From the NCBI GenBank assembly GCA_022059125.1, contig JAEUWY010000004.1, forward strand, positions 186,001 to 250,000: 64,000 nt of DNA, given 5' to 3'. Origin of the DNA: Corynespora cassiicola (taxonomy: Eukaryota; Ascomycota; Dothideomycetes; Pleosporales; Corynesporascaceae). Numbering within the stretch: position 1 is the stretch's first letter; every line of letters begins with the position of its first letter. Below, one piece after another: positions 43,670 to 55,883 of this stretch. Position numbers and translations under genes: made by a program. The notes under the pieces were generated by a model that did no database searches, was not told where the DNA came from, and was given only the letters and a program-made list of their open reading frames with translations.

Positions 43670-45128
43670 TCATACAATGCTGTTCGCCGAGACGCTTTCC
43701 CCTAGCCCATAAGTGTGGTATACTCTTGCAGCACTGTTGATCATTCTCTGGGGATCTGTTGTTTGCTGGGTCGAACTCCTTTGAATTCCGACACTCCTAG
43801 CTCCAAAACTGTCGTCTGTATCATCGCGTTTCAGTACTTGCCCCCCAGCCGAGATTGTAATGGAGTATTTGTTTGTGTCAGCCGGCTCGGTAAATCTCCC
43901 AAGTCTACTATCAATCGGTGCTAGTGGGATATGGCCTGCGTTTTGTTTCGATTTGCCAATGCTCGAGCCAGTGATGTTGACTTGCGCGCGGTCTGTTCGG
44001 GAACCCGGATAGCTGTTTTTCCACCCGCCAATCATTGCTGAAATCCAGTGCAGAGCCAGGACGGAAAATAAAGCGTTTCCGATGCAGCATATATAGAATA
44101 TCCAAGCCGGCTCCTGTTTAACCAGTATCAAGACAGTAAGGTTCGTCGCGGAGGAAGCGAGTGTGGCGAGTGCGCCAAGAAAGCTTCGGTAGATCAAGGC
44201 TCGGTGGGTGGGTGTGCTGCCCGTTTTCGAACCGATGTTTGCCAGATACATGGCTATTATAGTTCCAAGATAGGACTTTGAGCCATATTAGCAAGTATAT
44301 TGGGGTTCCATTCATGAGAGACTGACATTAACCACAGCATCAAAAGTAGTAAAGGATATCAAAGCCGGTCTTTGAATGTTTACTATGCATGACCCATGGT
44401 TGTCCAAGCGAGATACTCCGCTATTTCATGTCAGAACAATGCCGAGATGAAGATTGCTTCGACTCACGATGCGAGAGTAGGTACGATGACGCATACATAG
44501 GGCACTTGTAGGATGTCAGTCAATCAACGATCTCCATTGGAACTAAAGCTCACCAAGCATGCAGACGTTGAAGATCCACAGTTTCGATGTAGCTCGTGGT
44601 TTCCGGTCCCCGTACATGATAATATGCTGGTTCATCAGTAAAGAACGGGGCTGTGAGCTTGAGGGAGACCTACGACTATCTCAACGAAAAAGAGGTAGAT
44701 GAGAACCCTTGCCGAGAAGTAGCATATGAGAGCTTCTCCAAGTTAGAGACGGACCACGTAATTCCGAGGGGGCATATGCACAGATGAGAGTTGTCGCCTC
44801 GCAAACAGCTCGAGACTTGCTGACCCCGACACCCTGAAGCATTATATCGATCATTCCAACCAAAAACATAGAGTCGACGTAGACGGCGATGATCACTGCC
44901 TGCATTAGACTTTTTCTGATGGTCTGTTTCTGTCCACTTACAGCAATTCGCGAAGGGTAGGCTATTCCATTTGGTGATCCGCTGTATCCGTCGGGCTGTA
45001 GTGGCTATTGTCAGCGCGAGTAATGACGGATGTTGACCCTAACACGTACTTAAACAGATGGCCAATACACCGAGCGTAACCAAGCAAAATATGTCAGAGA
45101 CTAGTCTTCCTCTCAGCGGCAGATCCAT
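43670..45128 (-). CDS. seven-transmembrane fungal membrane protein, about 390 residues
   Basis: Minus-strand exons that join in frame: 44995-44782, 44732-44674, 44626-44554, 44504-44468, 44420-44327 and 44275-43670. A first exon from MDLPLRGRLVSDIFC at 45128 supplies span 1, but I could not find a donor that joins it in phase, so the 5' end is uncertain. Seven hydrophobic spans can be counted, with the fungal signatures VEIVHIIMYGDRKPR after span 3, LDNHGSCIVNIQRPALISF before span 5, and FDAVVNSYLGTI inside it. I recognise this as a fungal-specific 7-span family of unknown role, sometimes called receptor-like. The C-terminal tail of about 100 residues is Ser- and Thr-rich and hydrophilic. Confidence 0.6.
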
Positions 45129-47179
45129 TTTGATGAGATTCTGAACAAAAGCTGACGATACAAATAGTGTGGGTGAATACAATCGAGGAGAAGTGTGGCG
45201 ATGGAAAAGCAGGAGGCGAAACAAGGTTAAACGACAGGTGATAAGGCATGAACTCTGCAGGTCAAGTTTGGTTCATTTGCACTGTCGACACCTTCGCAAG
45301 GATGCCGTATTCATCTGCAGCCATGGGAATTAGCTCGTGATTGAACATACATGGCAAGCCTAACCTGGAAGAGACGGCGTGGTATCCGGCAACCTGGCTT
45401 AGCGCGAACTTTATACTCGCGTCGAATCATTGGCGAGCGATAGTCACGGTACAGCCACCTGCTCCCTCACAGAGTCAGGTACTGTTCGAAATAGTCGGCG
45501 GTAAAGCATTGCGATGCGGGCGAATGCACCTGGATTACAGAAAAGAAGTTGCGACACCCGCTAATGTCCATGCAGTTTTCGAAGTACCTAGGTAGACAAG
45601 GTTGCTGGGGAACTCTACCGTCTAACGAGGCGGCCTCGCATTCGCTTCTAGACCGCTCTGTGGTATGGACTGATTTCTGGGCTGTTCTATGCATTGGTGT
45701 GGTATTTGTGGGCTGCTTACCTGTTTCTACTGTCACGTGACGTCTGCATTCACCAATGAGAAGGTAGCAGGCGTGTCGGGTCTCCAAACAGGCAGGTGTA
45801 AACATATTAGTAACGTTGGTGCGACGGGAACAGGCGTTCCAGGAGCAGCCATCCGTCATGCAAGACGGAAGTTTTCTCCAATGAATGAATGAACCAAGCA
45901 TGAGGAGCCCTGCCGGCTTGTCCTTACGCACTACGGATGTGCATTCCGAGGGAACCTGAGGGCGTGGAACCGCGACGCCCATCACCACCAAAACACCGTG
46001 GAAATCTAAGCACCATGTCTACACTTTCCTTTTGCGGCACTTCGCGCGAAAAGCCGTCACTACACGAGGAGATTGGCTTGCGAACGCCTTTCGCGCCTTC
46101 TGCTCGCCATCCAAGACGCCATTTGAGGTATCAAGCGAGGGATTGCCTCATAAATCTTCAATACTGTCTAATTGTGGAAGACGATGCGATCAATAGGGAT
46201 TGTGACGGGTTTTGAGCCTGCACATCAGTTCCGCAAGAAGCTAGCATGGAGCGGCTCATGTGTCGCCTAGCTCGGAGAATTTGGAGCAAACAAGCAAGTG
46301 CAGGGACCCTGGCCGGATTCTAGGATCAGTAATAGACACTGCGGAACACTCTCTACGTACGAGACAAGAAGGTTAGCCGGCTGACAGAAGAGAAGCATGC
46401 AGGGTCACACTCGCGTGTATCGACGGCAGGGGAAAAGAGAAGCCCAGGTGGCAAGCGGGGTTAGAGTTAACGAGAACCACAGTGACGTATCCGCGCCTCT
46501 CGCGGAAACCGTCGCTTACATGATTTAATTGGCAGTTCCAAGCTGGTAGAGAGAGGAGTGTCGTGAGTTACATGGTGCCACAATGTCGTCAACGTGAGTC
46601 AGCAGAATATATCCTCCCATGTACTTCTAGCATTGGACAGCTACGCGCATGCCCAATTTGTTCTTGGCTGGCTGCTATCATTAGCTTGGGTCAACGCCGA
46701 GTTGTCCCAGCATCTGTCAGGTGCATCCTTACCTTTAGACCAGCACATAAGTTCGACCTATGGAATTGAATTCCAGCTAATGGATTTTATCGATCATCTC
46801 ATATTGCTGTCGGTGAAATGGTCTTCTGAGAAAAAAAGACCAAGGAATCAGGTGATAAGCTATGCCACTCAGACAAGTACCTATAGCCATTACCGAGAAC
46901 GTCTACAATATAAGAGTACATCCGCTACAGTGTATAACAGCTTACTGCCAGGTCGATGTCCGCGAGTCTAAATCAACAGGGCAGAATTATATCTCACATG
47001 ATGGGCACGGTATGAATGCAGTCTGAATAGTGGAGCGGGCCGTATGGTCCTTTCGACAAGCAGGAATGGAAGCCCTTAAAACAGAACTGCTGTCATCGAA
47101 GATGAAGTAGTTAAGGAGAACTTGGGCCTGAAAGACTTGAAATAGTGTCAAGATCGTATTCATTCTCAGAGCTACCAGC
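45129..47179. other. gene-poor stretch
   Basis: Normal base composition but no coherent gene. Short frames (for example 45467-45991 minus and 46594-46971 plus) have no recognisable motifs. Confidence 0.5.
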
Positions 47180-47740
47180 TTAATCGATGCGTGTAAGGTC
47201 AGAAAGGTTTAGATTACACCAAAGACTCACAATATATCCAGTAGCAATGTCATCATACGAAGTCGAACACACGAGATGTGTTCCTCCAGGCCTCCCAAGT
47301 TCTAGACATGAAACAACTTCCAACAACTGGATGCACGGTGGACCACCAACGACGACAAGGATGGGCAGAGAATCAGAAATAAACGAGAGCTTGAACAATA
47401 GCAGCTGCAAGGCACAGACCTGCCCCCGAATACGATTTTGATGTCCCTGGAACGGCTTCTCATTCCAAGCGTACTTTGTTTGTCGACGGAAGGTACTATT
47501 TTGAGGCGCATTCTGCAACGAAGCTATGTCTTTTTCAAGTTCTGTCCTGACCAGACTGCCCGTGTGAAGAAACCGCTGAAGTTGTTCTGCAAGTGCCTCA
47601 TGATCATCGCATTCTCTCAGGTGTTCGACAGCCCAATGTTCGATGCGGGACCATGCGAGCTCGATCGTTCGGCATTCCTCAATAATAGACAATATAGAAA
47701 TTTCAGCGTGTTTGAACTTTTTGCAAATGCCGTACGGCGA
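47180..47740 (-). pseudogene. fragment of a fungal-specific family (N-terminal domain of ankyrin/STAND-like proteins)
   Basis: The frame reads SIIEECRTIELAWSRIEHWA and later YAWNEKPFQGHQNRIRGQV with LQLLL, a block I associate with the N-terminal region of many large fungal proteins that often end in ankyrin repeats. Only about 150 residues are open; there is no ATG in a sensible place, the C-terminal repeats are missing and the frame after about 47390 has lost the pattern. Probably a decayed or truncated copy. The upstream exon, if any, was not found. Confidence 0.4.
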
Positions 47741-49289
47741 AGGGATGGTTCTGCAACAGCCCAGGACAAGGCTACCGCTCCATCAGTGCCGGGGCTGTGC
47801 CTTTTTTGTCAGGCCTTTATGCGCTGCTTGCCGAGTCAAGTCAGTCTTGGGATATGTGTTGGAGGCTTTGTAGAGATAAAATTCATGAAATTTGTTCGCT
47901 TTTGTATTAGATATTGAGAAACTTGTGCCTTGCAGAGCTCACTTTAGAAATTTGACTCTCTCTTCCTATCCATATTCCCGTGATTGAAAGGTGATGTTGC
48001 CATCGGAGCAGTCAGCTCTGCCTCTCTGTTTGATTCCAAGCATGATGGAGGGCAGGCCAAGCACTTTACTGGCTTTCATCCGGGGAAGAAAATATTTACG
48101 CGTCACAGCCTTGTTCGCTGACACTGGGCTGGAATACGTCCCATATCTTGTCATTTCCGACCACGGGATGTGCGAGTACAGTTCGTCGTTTGATTGAGTA
48201 CCTTTCAAATCCAAGTTCAGGGGAGTAGGAGTACTCTTGTAGATAGAGTGAGAAAAAGAGCTTTAATACCTTGCGTTTCCGTATCGCGCAAGAGCACAGC
48301 CCCGACCTCTTTCAGCCTTGCTCAGCAATTCGCTGTCCACTACCGGATCAAAGCGTGCGGGATAGGTGCTATGACGAAAAACATAAAAAGGGCAACAAGC
48401 ATCAACAGCTATCGGTACCACGCTGTCGAGGTCTAGACAGCAAGGATCATAGACAGGGCTGCACCCCTCTACCGCACCCCCCCACCTTCCCATTCCACAA
48501 CAGGAAGCCACCGCCATCCTCCAAAGTGTTACCAAGTCACGATGGAAATCACGAAACAGTATCTATATAAGAGAAGGTACTCATATAAAAGAACCGATGA
48601 CATTCCCTATCTACCAATCCCCAGCCCTTGGCCTCCCGCCACTCAAAACCCACCAACTCCCATTCCAAGCCAAGGAACACAAGCCAGCACAGCACGAGCG
48701 CGCGCGACGACCAAGCCTCGCACCCCGGAAAAAGGGGTCCCAGTAGGTAGACTAGAAGAAAGAAGAAAAAAAAGGTAGAGATCCTCAACCCAAAAGCAAC
48801 TCGAATTTTTTTTCCAATATAGCCTCCCATCTCTCCATCCATCTTCCATCAACTCGGGCGCTCACCGGCGCCCTTCACATCCATCCCCACGTCGAGCTGC
48901 TTCGCAAAAGTGTTTGGGTATCAGGCGGGAACAGCAGACATGCGAACCGTCAGATTTGTGTTGATAGGAAACCAGAAAAGAAAAAAGGTTGTGTGAAAAA
49001 GGGGGCCCATGTATTTCCTTCCCCCACTCTTAGCCCAAAAGTCAACGCTTGCTCCGAAGGAACAAGAATGAAAACGATCCGGAGGGAATCAAGTCCATCG
49101 CTACCCAAGATTCTGACTCCATGACGCCAGAGACGACGGCCAATCGAGGGACAAGATACCAAGGCAAGGAAACCGGGGGAGAAGGCAAGGAATGAAGGCG
49201 ACAGGTCAAAACCGTGCTCTTCGCTTTTCGCATATCACGCTAGTACTCTCTATGATGGCGCGAAACCTCTAGCGAAGCTATCAAAAAGA
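47741..49289. other. gene-poor stretch before the BYE1-like gene
   Basis: No coherent gene. The part after about 48780 may be the 3' untranslated region of the minus-strand gene that follows. Confidence 0.5.
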
Positions 49290-52091
49290 TTAGCCATGCT
49301 TTTGACCATTTGCTGCGTTCTTCTCTTCGAGGTGTCTGTACAGAGCAGAAGTATCGTTACGGGTCTCTGGGTAGTTCTCCACAATATGCTTCAGATTCTC
49401 CATAAGCACTGGAGGCATAGTGGGGCTATTGGAGAGCAGGTCCCTTATGACTGGCTCGTCGATGAAAGGCCCGAAAATCTCGATGGCCCTCGGGACGCGG
49501 TGATGTGGAGGAGGCTCAGGCACAGGCATCTGGGGGATATGGCCATTGCTTCCCGGTGGCTGGGCATACGGATTTCCATAACCCTGGGCGGGTGAGAACG
49601 CGGCATTGACAGGCGAGTAAGCCGGAGCGTGAGGGTTCGTTACAGGCGAAGGGCTGGGTCCGTTGGCCATGCCGCTCATTGGAGGTGCTGGTGGAGCAAT
49701 CTGGGTAGAGGCAATGTCTTGGGCAAACCGTTCCGGCTGAGTGGCAGGCAGGGCGGGCTTGGTTTCGGGCAGCTTGGCGATCAGAGCAAGAACAATCATG
49801 TGCTCCTTGCGAGGGGTTTCGATGGTGCAGTACTCCAGCATGTCCAGGAAAGGCGGCAGGTTGCCAGCTCCGGGCTCGATAGGGATGACGTAAAGATCAC
49901 GCATAACATCGTTGCCTCCAGTCACTGGCACTACACCCCAACGGTCGCGAGGATGGAAATAGTTGTAGAGGTGGTCCATGACAGCGCGTGCCTCTGAGTT
50001 CTGCGGGGAGACGGCGAGAACGGAAACATCGTGACTGCCACTGGAAGCCAAGCCTTGTATGTACTCGTTGCCCTTTTGGCTTTCAATGCGACCCTGGATA
50101 GGAAGGGTAGGATTCAGCAATTGGACCCAGGGTACGACCTGGCCAAAATCACCACCTGCAACATGTCGCGCAACAGCCTCGAAGGGCTCCATGCTCTGCA
50201 TGCTGATCTGACCCTTCCACACAATGCTAGAGTCTCCGGAATAGCCTGACATTTCGACATCGCCATCGTCGTCCTTGAGAAGACGATCAATATCTGCGTC
50301 ATCACCAGGGCCCTGCTGCTTCTCTGGTCCGCGAGTAGAGCTCTGACGACGACGTATAAAGGTCTGCTGGTCGTTCTGGGGCGAGCGGACTTTGTCAAAG
50401 ACTGATTGAATGTCAAATTTCTCCGACGGACGGCGCCCACCGTCAGCCTGAGGAGCAGAAGTGTCAACGGAAAGCGGGGCCTGTCGACCGAGATCTTCTG
50501 GAAGTTCGACCGTGTTGCCATCGTGTCGGGGAGACTGTCCTTCGGCAGGCTTCTCGTCAGGTACCTCGTCTCGGTCACGACGCTCCGGGGGCCTGAATTC
50601 ATGGCTGGCTGCCATGTCGTCAGCGCCCACGAGCTCCTCACCCTTATGGGTCTTACGAAGGCGAGGGCCAGTCTCTTCGGTCAGAACCATCTGCTTTTCT
50701 GCTGCCTCGCGCATAGCTGCGTATTCGCGCTGCTTCTCCTCGCTGGCCATCTCCTCGGGGCTCATGGTGGCAAATTCAGTGGGGGTGAGGCTTCCAGAGA
50801 GAAGTCGGTCAACGAGCGCCACGTTCTTCTTGAGGTTGAACATGATGGATCGCATATGCTGGGAATAGGCCGAGTCGCCGCCAATGGGTTCTCCGTGGTG
50901 CTCGATGGCAGCATGCTCGATCTGCAAGGTCAACCGTGAAGCAATCGACTTGGGAGTCTCGCCATCAGGAATGCGGTAACCGCGGTTATCCGAGGCGGCG
51001 TTGATGCCCTGGGCCAGCGTGTCCCTGATGCGCTCGGCCAAGGCCCTCTGCTTCTGGGGCAGAGCCTCAATATCGGTGGCAGGACCAGCGGCCTGCGATG
51101 GAGCTTTATCATGGTGTTGCGAGCTCGACTTGCGGCGCTTCTTGTTAGTAGTATCTTTTTCGGAAGTCGACTCGTGACGTCGCTTCTCGCCCGCGGGAGA
51201 CTGAGGCTGGCTCTTGGGAGGCTCGCGCTTGGTCTGGGATGTACGGTTAGCAACGCGGGCGCTGCGGAGGGAGAGAGGTTGTACCTTGGGCTCCGTATGG
51301 CCATTGGAACCCGATTGGGGTGCTTCCTGCGGGGTGGGGGTAGGGGTTGGGCCAGGCGTCGACGCACTGCCGGCTGGAGGGGCTTGGGTCGATGCCGGCG
51401 GAGCGGTGGGAGCTGGAGTGGGAGTCTGCGCAGGCTGGGGAGTGGCAGGACCGGCCTTCTCAGAGCCAGGCTCAGACTTGACATTGCTGGGGCGCGACTT
51501 GTTCTTGGAGCCCTTCTTGCGTGCCCAGGGCTTCTCGCCACGCTCCATGGCGGCCAGCAGCTCGACGTGATCCTCGGGCTTGCATCGCTCGCAGTAGTAA
51601 GACTTCTCGTCCCAAAAGTCGCCCTCGGGCAGGTTCAGGCACTTGTTGTGCTGCCAGACCTCGCACTTGTCGCAGCAGATCATCTGGCGGCCGCGAATGT
51701 CGCGCTGGTCGCCACAGACGCAGCGGATGATGGCGTCGCCCTCGCCTTCGGGCTCAGCAGAGGCGACTGATTGCTCGCGCGTCGACTGAGCAGGAGCAGC
51801 GGCCTTCTTGTCGCCCTTGGGCTTGGGCTTTGGCTTCGGCATGGGGGGCTCGTCGAGGTCCTGGTTCTTGGTGTGATGGCCCTTGTTGGCGCGGCCTGAA
51901 CGGCGCACTTCCTCTGTAGAAAAGACAATTAGCTCGGGCTGCGGGGTGGTGAGTGGCGCGCGAGGCGAACTCGGAGGGAGAGAGCGCAGTGAGAGGGAGA
52001 AGGATGAGGATGGTGAAGGTGAAGGTAGAGGTAGTGGAGAATGCGCGACACACCAGGCAGGCGCGCGTCGTGGGGTCTGCTTACCAGCCAT
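49290..52091 (-). CDS. BYE1: PHD finger, TFIIS-central and SPOC domain protein (BYE1-like)
   Basis: Two exons. A 7-base first exon (52091-52085, ATGGCTG) is spliced across 171 bp to 51913-49290, giving 876 residues that start MAEEVRRSGRANKG; without this splice the frame would read a low-complexity stretch. The PHD finger spans about residues 65-118 (CVCGDQRD, CCDKCEVWQHNKC, YYCERC). A TFIIS central domain follows (KQRALAERIRDTLAQ, about 290-420), and a SPOC domain lies near 560-720 (VWKGQISMQSM). In yeast Bye1 this set binds H3K4me3 and RNA polymerase II and affects elongation. Nuclear. It is divergent from the gene at 52773. Part of the conserved right-hand segment. Confidence 0.85.
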   Translation of the reverse strand: MAGKQTPRRAPAWCVAHSPLPLPSPSPSSSFSLSLRSLPPSSPRAPLTTPQPELIVFSTEEVRRSGRANKGHHTKNQDLDEPPMPKPKPKPKGDKKAAAPAQSTREQSVASAEPEGEGDAIIRCVCGDQRDIRGRQMICCDKCEVWQHNKCLNLPEGDFWDEKSYYCERCKPEDHVELLAAMERGEKPWARKKGSKNKSRPSNVKSEPGSEKAGPATPQPAQTPTPAPTAPPASTQAPPAGSASTPGPTPTPTPQEAPQSGSNGHTEPKVQPLSLRSARVANRTSQTKREPPKSQPQSPAGEKRRHESTSEKDTTNKKRRKSSSQHHDKAPSQAAGPATDIEALPQKQRALAERIRDTLAQGINAASDNRGYRIPDGETPKSIASRLTLQIEHAAIEHHGEPIGGDSAYSQHMRSIMFNLKKNVALVDRLLSGSLTPTEFATMSPEEMASEEKQREYAAMREAAEKQMVLTEETGPRLRKTHKGEELVGADDMAASHEFRPPERRDRDEVPDEKPAEGQSPRHDGNTVELPEDLGRQAPLSVDTSAPQADGGRRPSEKFDIQSVFDKVRSPQNDQQTFIRRRQSSTRGPEKQQGPGDDADIDRLLKDDDGDVEMSGYSGDSSIVWKGQISMQSMEPFEAVARHVAGGDFGQVVPWVQLLNPTLPIQGRIESQKGNEYIQGLASSGSHDVSVLAVSPQNSEARAVMDHLYNYFHPRDRWGVVPVTGGNDVMRDLYVIPIEPGAGNLPPFLDMLEYCTIETPRKEHMIVLALIAKLPETKPALPATQPERFAQDIASTQIAPPAPPMSGMANGPSPSPVTNPHAPAYSPVNAAFSPAQGYGNPYAQPPGSNGHIPQMPVPEPPPHHRVPRAIEIFGPFIDEPVIRDLLSNSPTMPPVLMENLKHIVENYPETRNDTSALYRHLEEKNAANGQKHG

Positions 52092-52772
52092 GATGAAGTC
52101 GGACACGCAGATATGGGCTCGGAATTAGGACGAGGGTGACCAACGTGAGCAGCTTGGACAATGCAGGCAACGAATTCACAATCTCTCTACGAAATGCCTC
52201 ATGCGCCACACGCGACTGCAAGCGATTCGATTGTCGCGCGAGCAGACGGCGGGGGCGGACCTCTAGCTATGAACCGGGCGCGCCGCCACGAGCTGGACGG
52301 GCGCCGAAGACAAGAAAAAAGGGTGAGTCGAGGGGGAGCGCACGCCTTCAGCAGTCCGGCGCACAGCTTGCACGCGACAGAAACCTTCCCCAGAGCTGCC
52401 GCGACGGGACGCGCGGGCGCAAACACCGAGGCGGGTGGGCCGGCGGGTGGGCCGGTGGGCGGGCAGGAGGGGGCGCTGAAGCAGAGACGATGCTCCTCAG
52501 CAGTGGCAGCGGGGCAGCGAGGGGGATGGTGATGTTGCGCGATGGAGGGGTGCAAGGCTCGCCGGGGGGTCGTGTGGTGTTGAGAATGACGAGGAGCAGA
52601 TGGAGGTGGAGTAAACGGTTCTGCCGAAGACGGGCGGCGGCCCAAGCTCGGCACTAGTCAGCAGCAGCAGCAGCACCAGCACCTGGCAGCCCGCCAGCCC
52701 TGGGCACCACGCTTTTGTAATCCCAACACCCCAACTTCGCCTTCTACACTCCCTCTGCGCGTCCCTGCTACC
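52092..52772. promoter_or_regulatory. bidirectional promoter, BYE1-like / CCDC16-like
   Basis: 681 bp, G+C rich, with a GGGTGGGCCGG-type repeat near 52432-52465 and a CAG run at 52661-52675. Confidence 0.5.
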
Positions 52773-53522
52773 ATGGCAGACGTGCGGTCTATGCTTCGCA
52801 AGGAGCGCCAGGCCCGACAGCCCGCCAAACCCCCCAAGACCTCAGCTGCACCAGCCACCGAGCCCGCGTCGAGAAAGAGAAAGGCCGCTGATGACGGGAC
52901 AGAGGAGCGGAAGCGCACCAGGACCGAGGTCGCTGCAGGCGTGCCGGCTGGCTTCTTCGACAGCAAGGATGCCGACGCCGGCGCCGACGTGGAGGCGGAT
53001 GACGACGATGCGCCCACGGCAGAGGCCCCCGAGCAACAGCCAGGCAGCCCTCAACCACCTCCTAGCGCCGCAGAGCTCGAGTCGCCCCCGCAGAACGAGA
53101 CCAAAGAAGAGGACCTGGATGCCTTCTTGGCCGAGATGGAGCAAGAGGCCCCGGCAGAACAGCCCTCGACCGGAAAGCCAAACCTGTCCGCCTACTCAGC
53201 TGGCGCTGTGATCCAGTCCGCGCCCATGACGGTCGCCGAGATTGCCGCCCAGGCGCGCGATGAGCAGAGTGCTCAGCGGGCTCGACGGGATGAGGAAATG
53301 GAGGGCGAGAAGGAGGACGCTGTGCGCCAGCTCGAGGACGAGTTCGAGGAGATGGACGGACTGGAGGCTCGCGTCAAGAAGCTGCGCGAGCAGCGAGAGG
53401 CCCTCCGCCTCAAGCATGCTCAAGCGGAGCCCGAGGACATTGTACTGGCGACGCCGCAGCCCGAGGAGGAAGACGAAAGCGAGTCCGACGACGAGGACTG
53501 GGACGACTGGAGGTTTCATTGA
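52773..53522 (+). CDS. coiled-coil protein of the CCDC16 / ZNF830 type, no zinc finger
   Basis: 249 residues, one exon, starting MADVRSMLRKERQARQ. Residues 1-60 are basic with a nuclear-signal-like KRK, the middle is acidic, the motif LDAFLAEMEQE is followed by the conserved YSAGAVIQSAPMTVAEIAAQ, then a coiled coil, and it ends DDEDWDDWRFH. These are landmarks of the fungal CCDC16-like proteins, related to the splicing-linked ZNF830, which here lacks the N-terminal C2H2 finger. Role in pre-mRNA splicing is inferred from the animal relative. Confidence 0.7.
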   Translation: MADVRSMLRKERQARQPAKPPKTSAAPATEPASRKRKAADDGTEERKRTRTEVAAGVPAGFFDSKDADAGADVEADDDDAPTAEAPEQQPGSPQPPPSAAELESPPQNETKEEDLDAFLAEMEQEAPAEQPSTGKPNLSAYSAGAVIQSAPMTVAEIAAQARDEQSAQRARRDEEMEGEKEDAVRQLEDEFEEMDGLEARVKKLREQREALRLKHAQAEPEDIVLATPQPEEEDESESDDEDWDDWRFH

Positions 53523-54000
53523 GCTTCATCATCTCCTTTGGCATTGCATAGGACGGTCTCTTGCATTCTCGGGCAAACCTGCATGTAGCATAGCATATTT
53601 GGGCGTTTGGGATGATACCACAAATCGATTCTCTGGCACTTTTGGCCGAGTCACGTGCGCCTCCCTGTGTCTCACCCATGGGTGCGCTGTGGCCCCAACA
53701 TTTTGTCTGTGTGTGCAAAAATCCGGAGGCTGCTCAGAGACTGTGCGGAACGCCCGCGGGTAAGATTGCTTTGGCCCTGCCTAGTTCCGTTCCGAAACGG
53801 ACTCCATAGGGTCATGTCTGACGATGTGTGCCAAGCTCTATATAATTGCCTTCGGGCTCTGCTGTAGACCTCCGCAACTTGAACACGTCCACGAGCCACC
53901 ACGTCAAACTTTTGTCCCACCCAGGCGCCTTCGCCTCTTTGGATTTCTCATACTCTGCAAATTTCCTGCAGCTGCGCCGGCGAATACGCCTGCCCTCACC
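53523..54000. other. intergenic region
   Basis: No gene seen; it holds the 3' end of one gene and the promoter of the next. Confidence 0.6.
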
Positions 54001-55883
54001 ATGTCACGGCGGCCCAATCCCGCCGCTGATCGCGCGGAGCAGAACCGCCAGACGCTCAAGAGCCTGGTGAAGCTTGAGGCCAACAAGAGCTGCGCCGACT
54101 GCAAGAGGAACAAGCGTACGTCTAATCCTTGCCCAGGACATGAATCGCACGAATTCTGACTTTCTGCAGACCCCCGATGGGCCAGCTGGAACTTAGGCAT
54201 CTTCATCTGCATTCGGTACGCCGCCCCATCTCCCGCCACCTCCTCTTGCCCACGCGCTAATCGTATATACACAGATGCTCTGGTATCCACCGTGGTATGG
54301 GAACGCACATTAGCCGAGTCAAATCTGTTGACCTCGACTCTTGGACCGACGAGCAATTGCAGAGCGTTCTGAAGTGGGGTAATGCGCGCGCAAACAAGTA
54401 GGTCCTTTACGAGCAATACAGTCACAAAAAGGCAGCCCTGACTTGCATAGGTACTGGGAAGCAAAATTGGCGCCGGGCCATGTTCCATCCGAAGCGTGCG
54501 TATTCCGACCGCCGTGCCACTTGCGCTGGCTAACTCCTCTGCAGCAAGATCGAGAACTTCATCCGTACCAAATATGAATCTAAGCGGTGGGTCATGGACG
54601 GCGGCATTCCAGACCCAGCTTCGTTGGATGTCGAGGACGATGATATCGTGAGTGGCAATCCTCTCTGCCTGGCTTGAATCTAGCTAACAGCTACGTAGCC
54701 ACTAAAGAAGGTCCAGGAGAAGGTCCAAATAGAACGCTCTGCCTCGCAGCGACTTGCCGGTAGCTCAGGCGGTCCTCCAAGAGCTCAACCGCCACCGCCC
54801 CAGCCCGCCATCGATCTTTTCGGCGACGAGACGCCCGCTCCCCCGCGACCGAGTACAGGCCCTCCCACTGCCCGGGCCGTTCCACCAAAAGCAGAGGCTG
54901 CCCCGCCAAAGCAGACCAAGGCGGGTGACTCTCTGCTTGGACTCGACTTTTTGGGGAGCGCGCCCCCCACACAACCAGCTCGACCTTCTAGCACGGGGCC
55001 CGCCAATGCTGCCCCGTCCCGACCGGATCTCAAACAATCCATCTTGTCACTATACGCCTCTAGTTCGAAGCCAGCCGCCCAGCCTCAAGTACAGCAGCAC
55101 ACCCGTCAAGAGTCATTCGGTGCTTTGGCCTCTCCTCAGTCCCAGACATCTCCCCAGCAATCCAACTTTGGTGGCCTCAACGATGCGTTCAGCAGCCTGT
55201 CTTTCAGCAGCCAGCCTGCGCCACCACAGCCTAAGCCTTCACCATTCGCCGGTCTAGACAACTTCGGCTCCACAAAGTCTCCTCCCACAACCTCCACCTC
55301 TAACTTGTTTGGTGGCGGAGGCAGTTTCTTCGATTCGAAGCCCAAATCACCACCCGTCCAGTCCCGCACTGGCAGCACCAGCGGCTTTGGGGACTTTTCC
55401 GCATTTACTTCACCATCCACCTCCGTGGCTCCGAAGCCTGCCGCCCCAGCCTCCGGAATGAACGACCTCCTCGATCTCTCCATGCCCGCCGCAGCCCCTC
55501 CCGCCCCCAAGCCCGTCTCCTCTCCCCCCCTCACGTCCCCGTCCGCAGGCTCCGCCTTCAACCTGACCTCGCCCGCCGCCGCACCCAAGCCAGCAGCAGC
55601 TCCCAATTACTCCGGTTTCTCCAACATGGACGCCTGGGGCTCGACCGATGCTTGGGCCACCCCGGCCGCCTCTCAGCCCGCAGCCACCACTACGGCTACA
55701 GCCCCACACACGCAGTCTTCCAACGCGGGCGGATGGGGCGGATCGGCGGTCACGCAGGATGATGACTTTGGCGGGTGGAGCAGCGCTGCGCCCACGACCA
55801 CGACACACACGAGCAACACAACGGCGAAGCCCGCAGGCGGATTTTCCGGCGGAGATGATTTGTTTTCGAATGTTTGGGAGTAG
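54001..55883 (+). CDS. AGE2: ArfGAP protein, AGE2-like
   Basis: Six exons (54001-54115, 54170-54215, 54275-54397, 54451-54495, 54545-54647, 54699-55883) give 538 residues. The ArfGAP domain fills about residues 10-135: zinc site C-x2-C-x16-C-x2-C (CADC to CIRC), then the catalytic Arg in [16 protein letters not shown]. The rest is Pro-, Ser- and Ala-rich and ends in [19 protein letters not shown] could bind clathrin adaptors. In yeast Age2 activates Arf GTP hydrolysis at the trans-Golgi and in endosomal traffic. Five introns within the conserved domain fit a single-copy conserved gene. Confidence 0.9.

Noticed and set aside
45467..45991. A 174-codon minus-strand frame
   Set aside because: No motif, poor composition for a protein, and no usable splice partners found.
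46594..46971. A plus-strand frame with membrane-like segments
   Set aside because: Starts at a non-ATG codon inside a possible splice donor and matches nothing I know.
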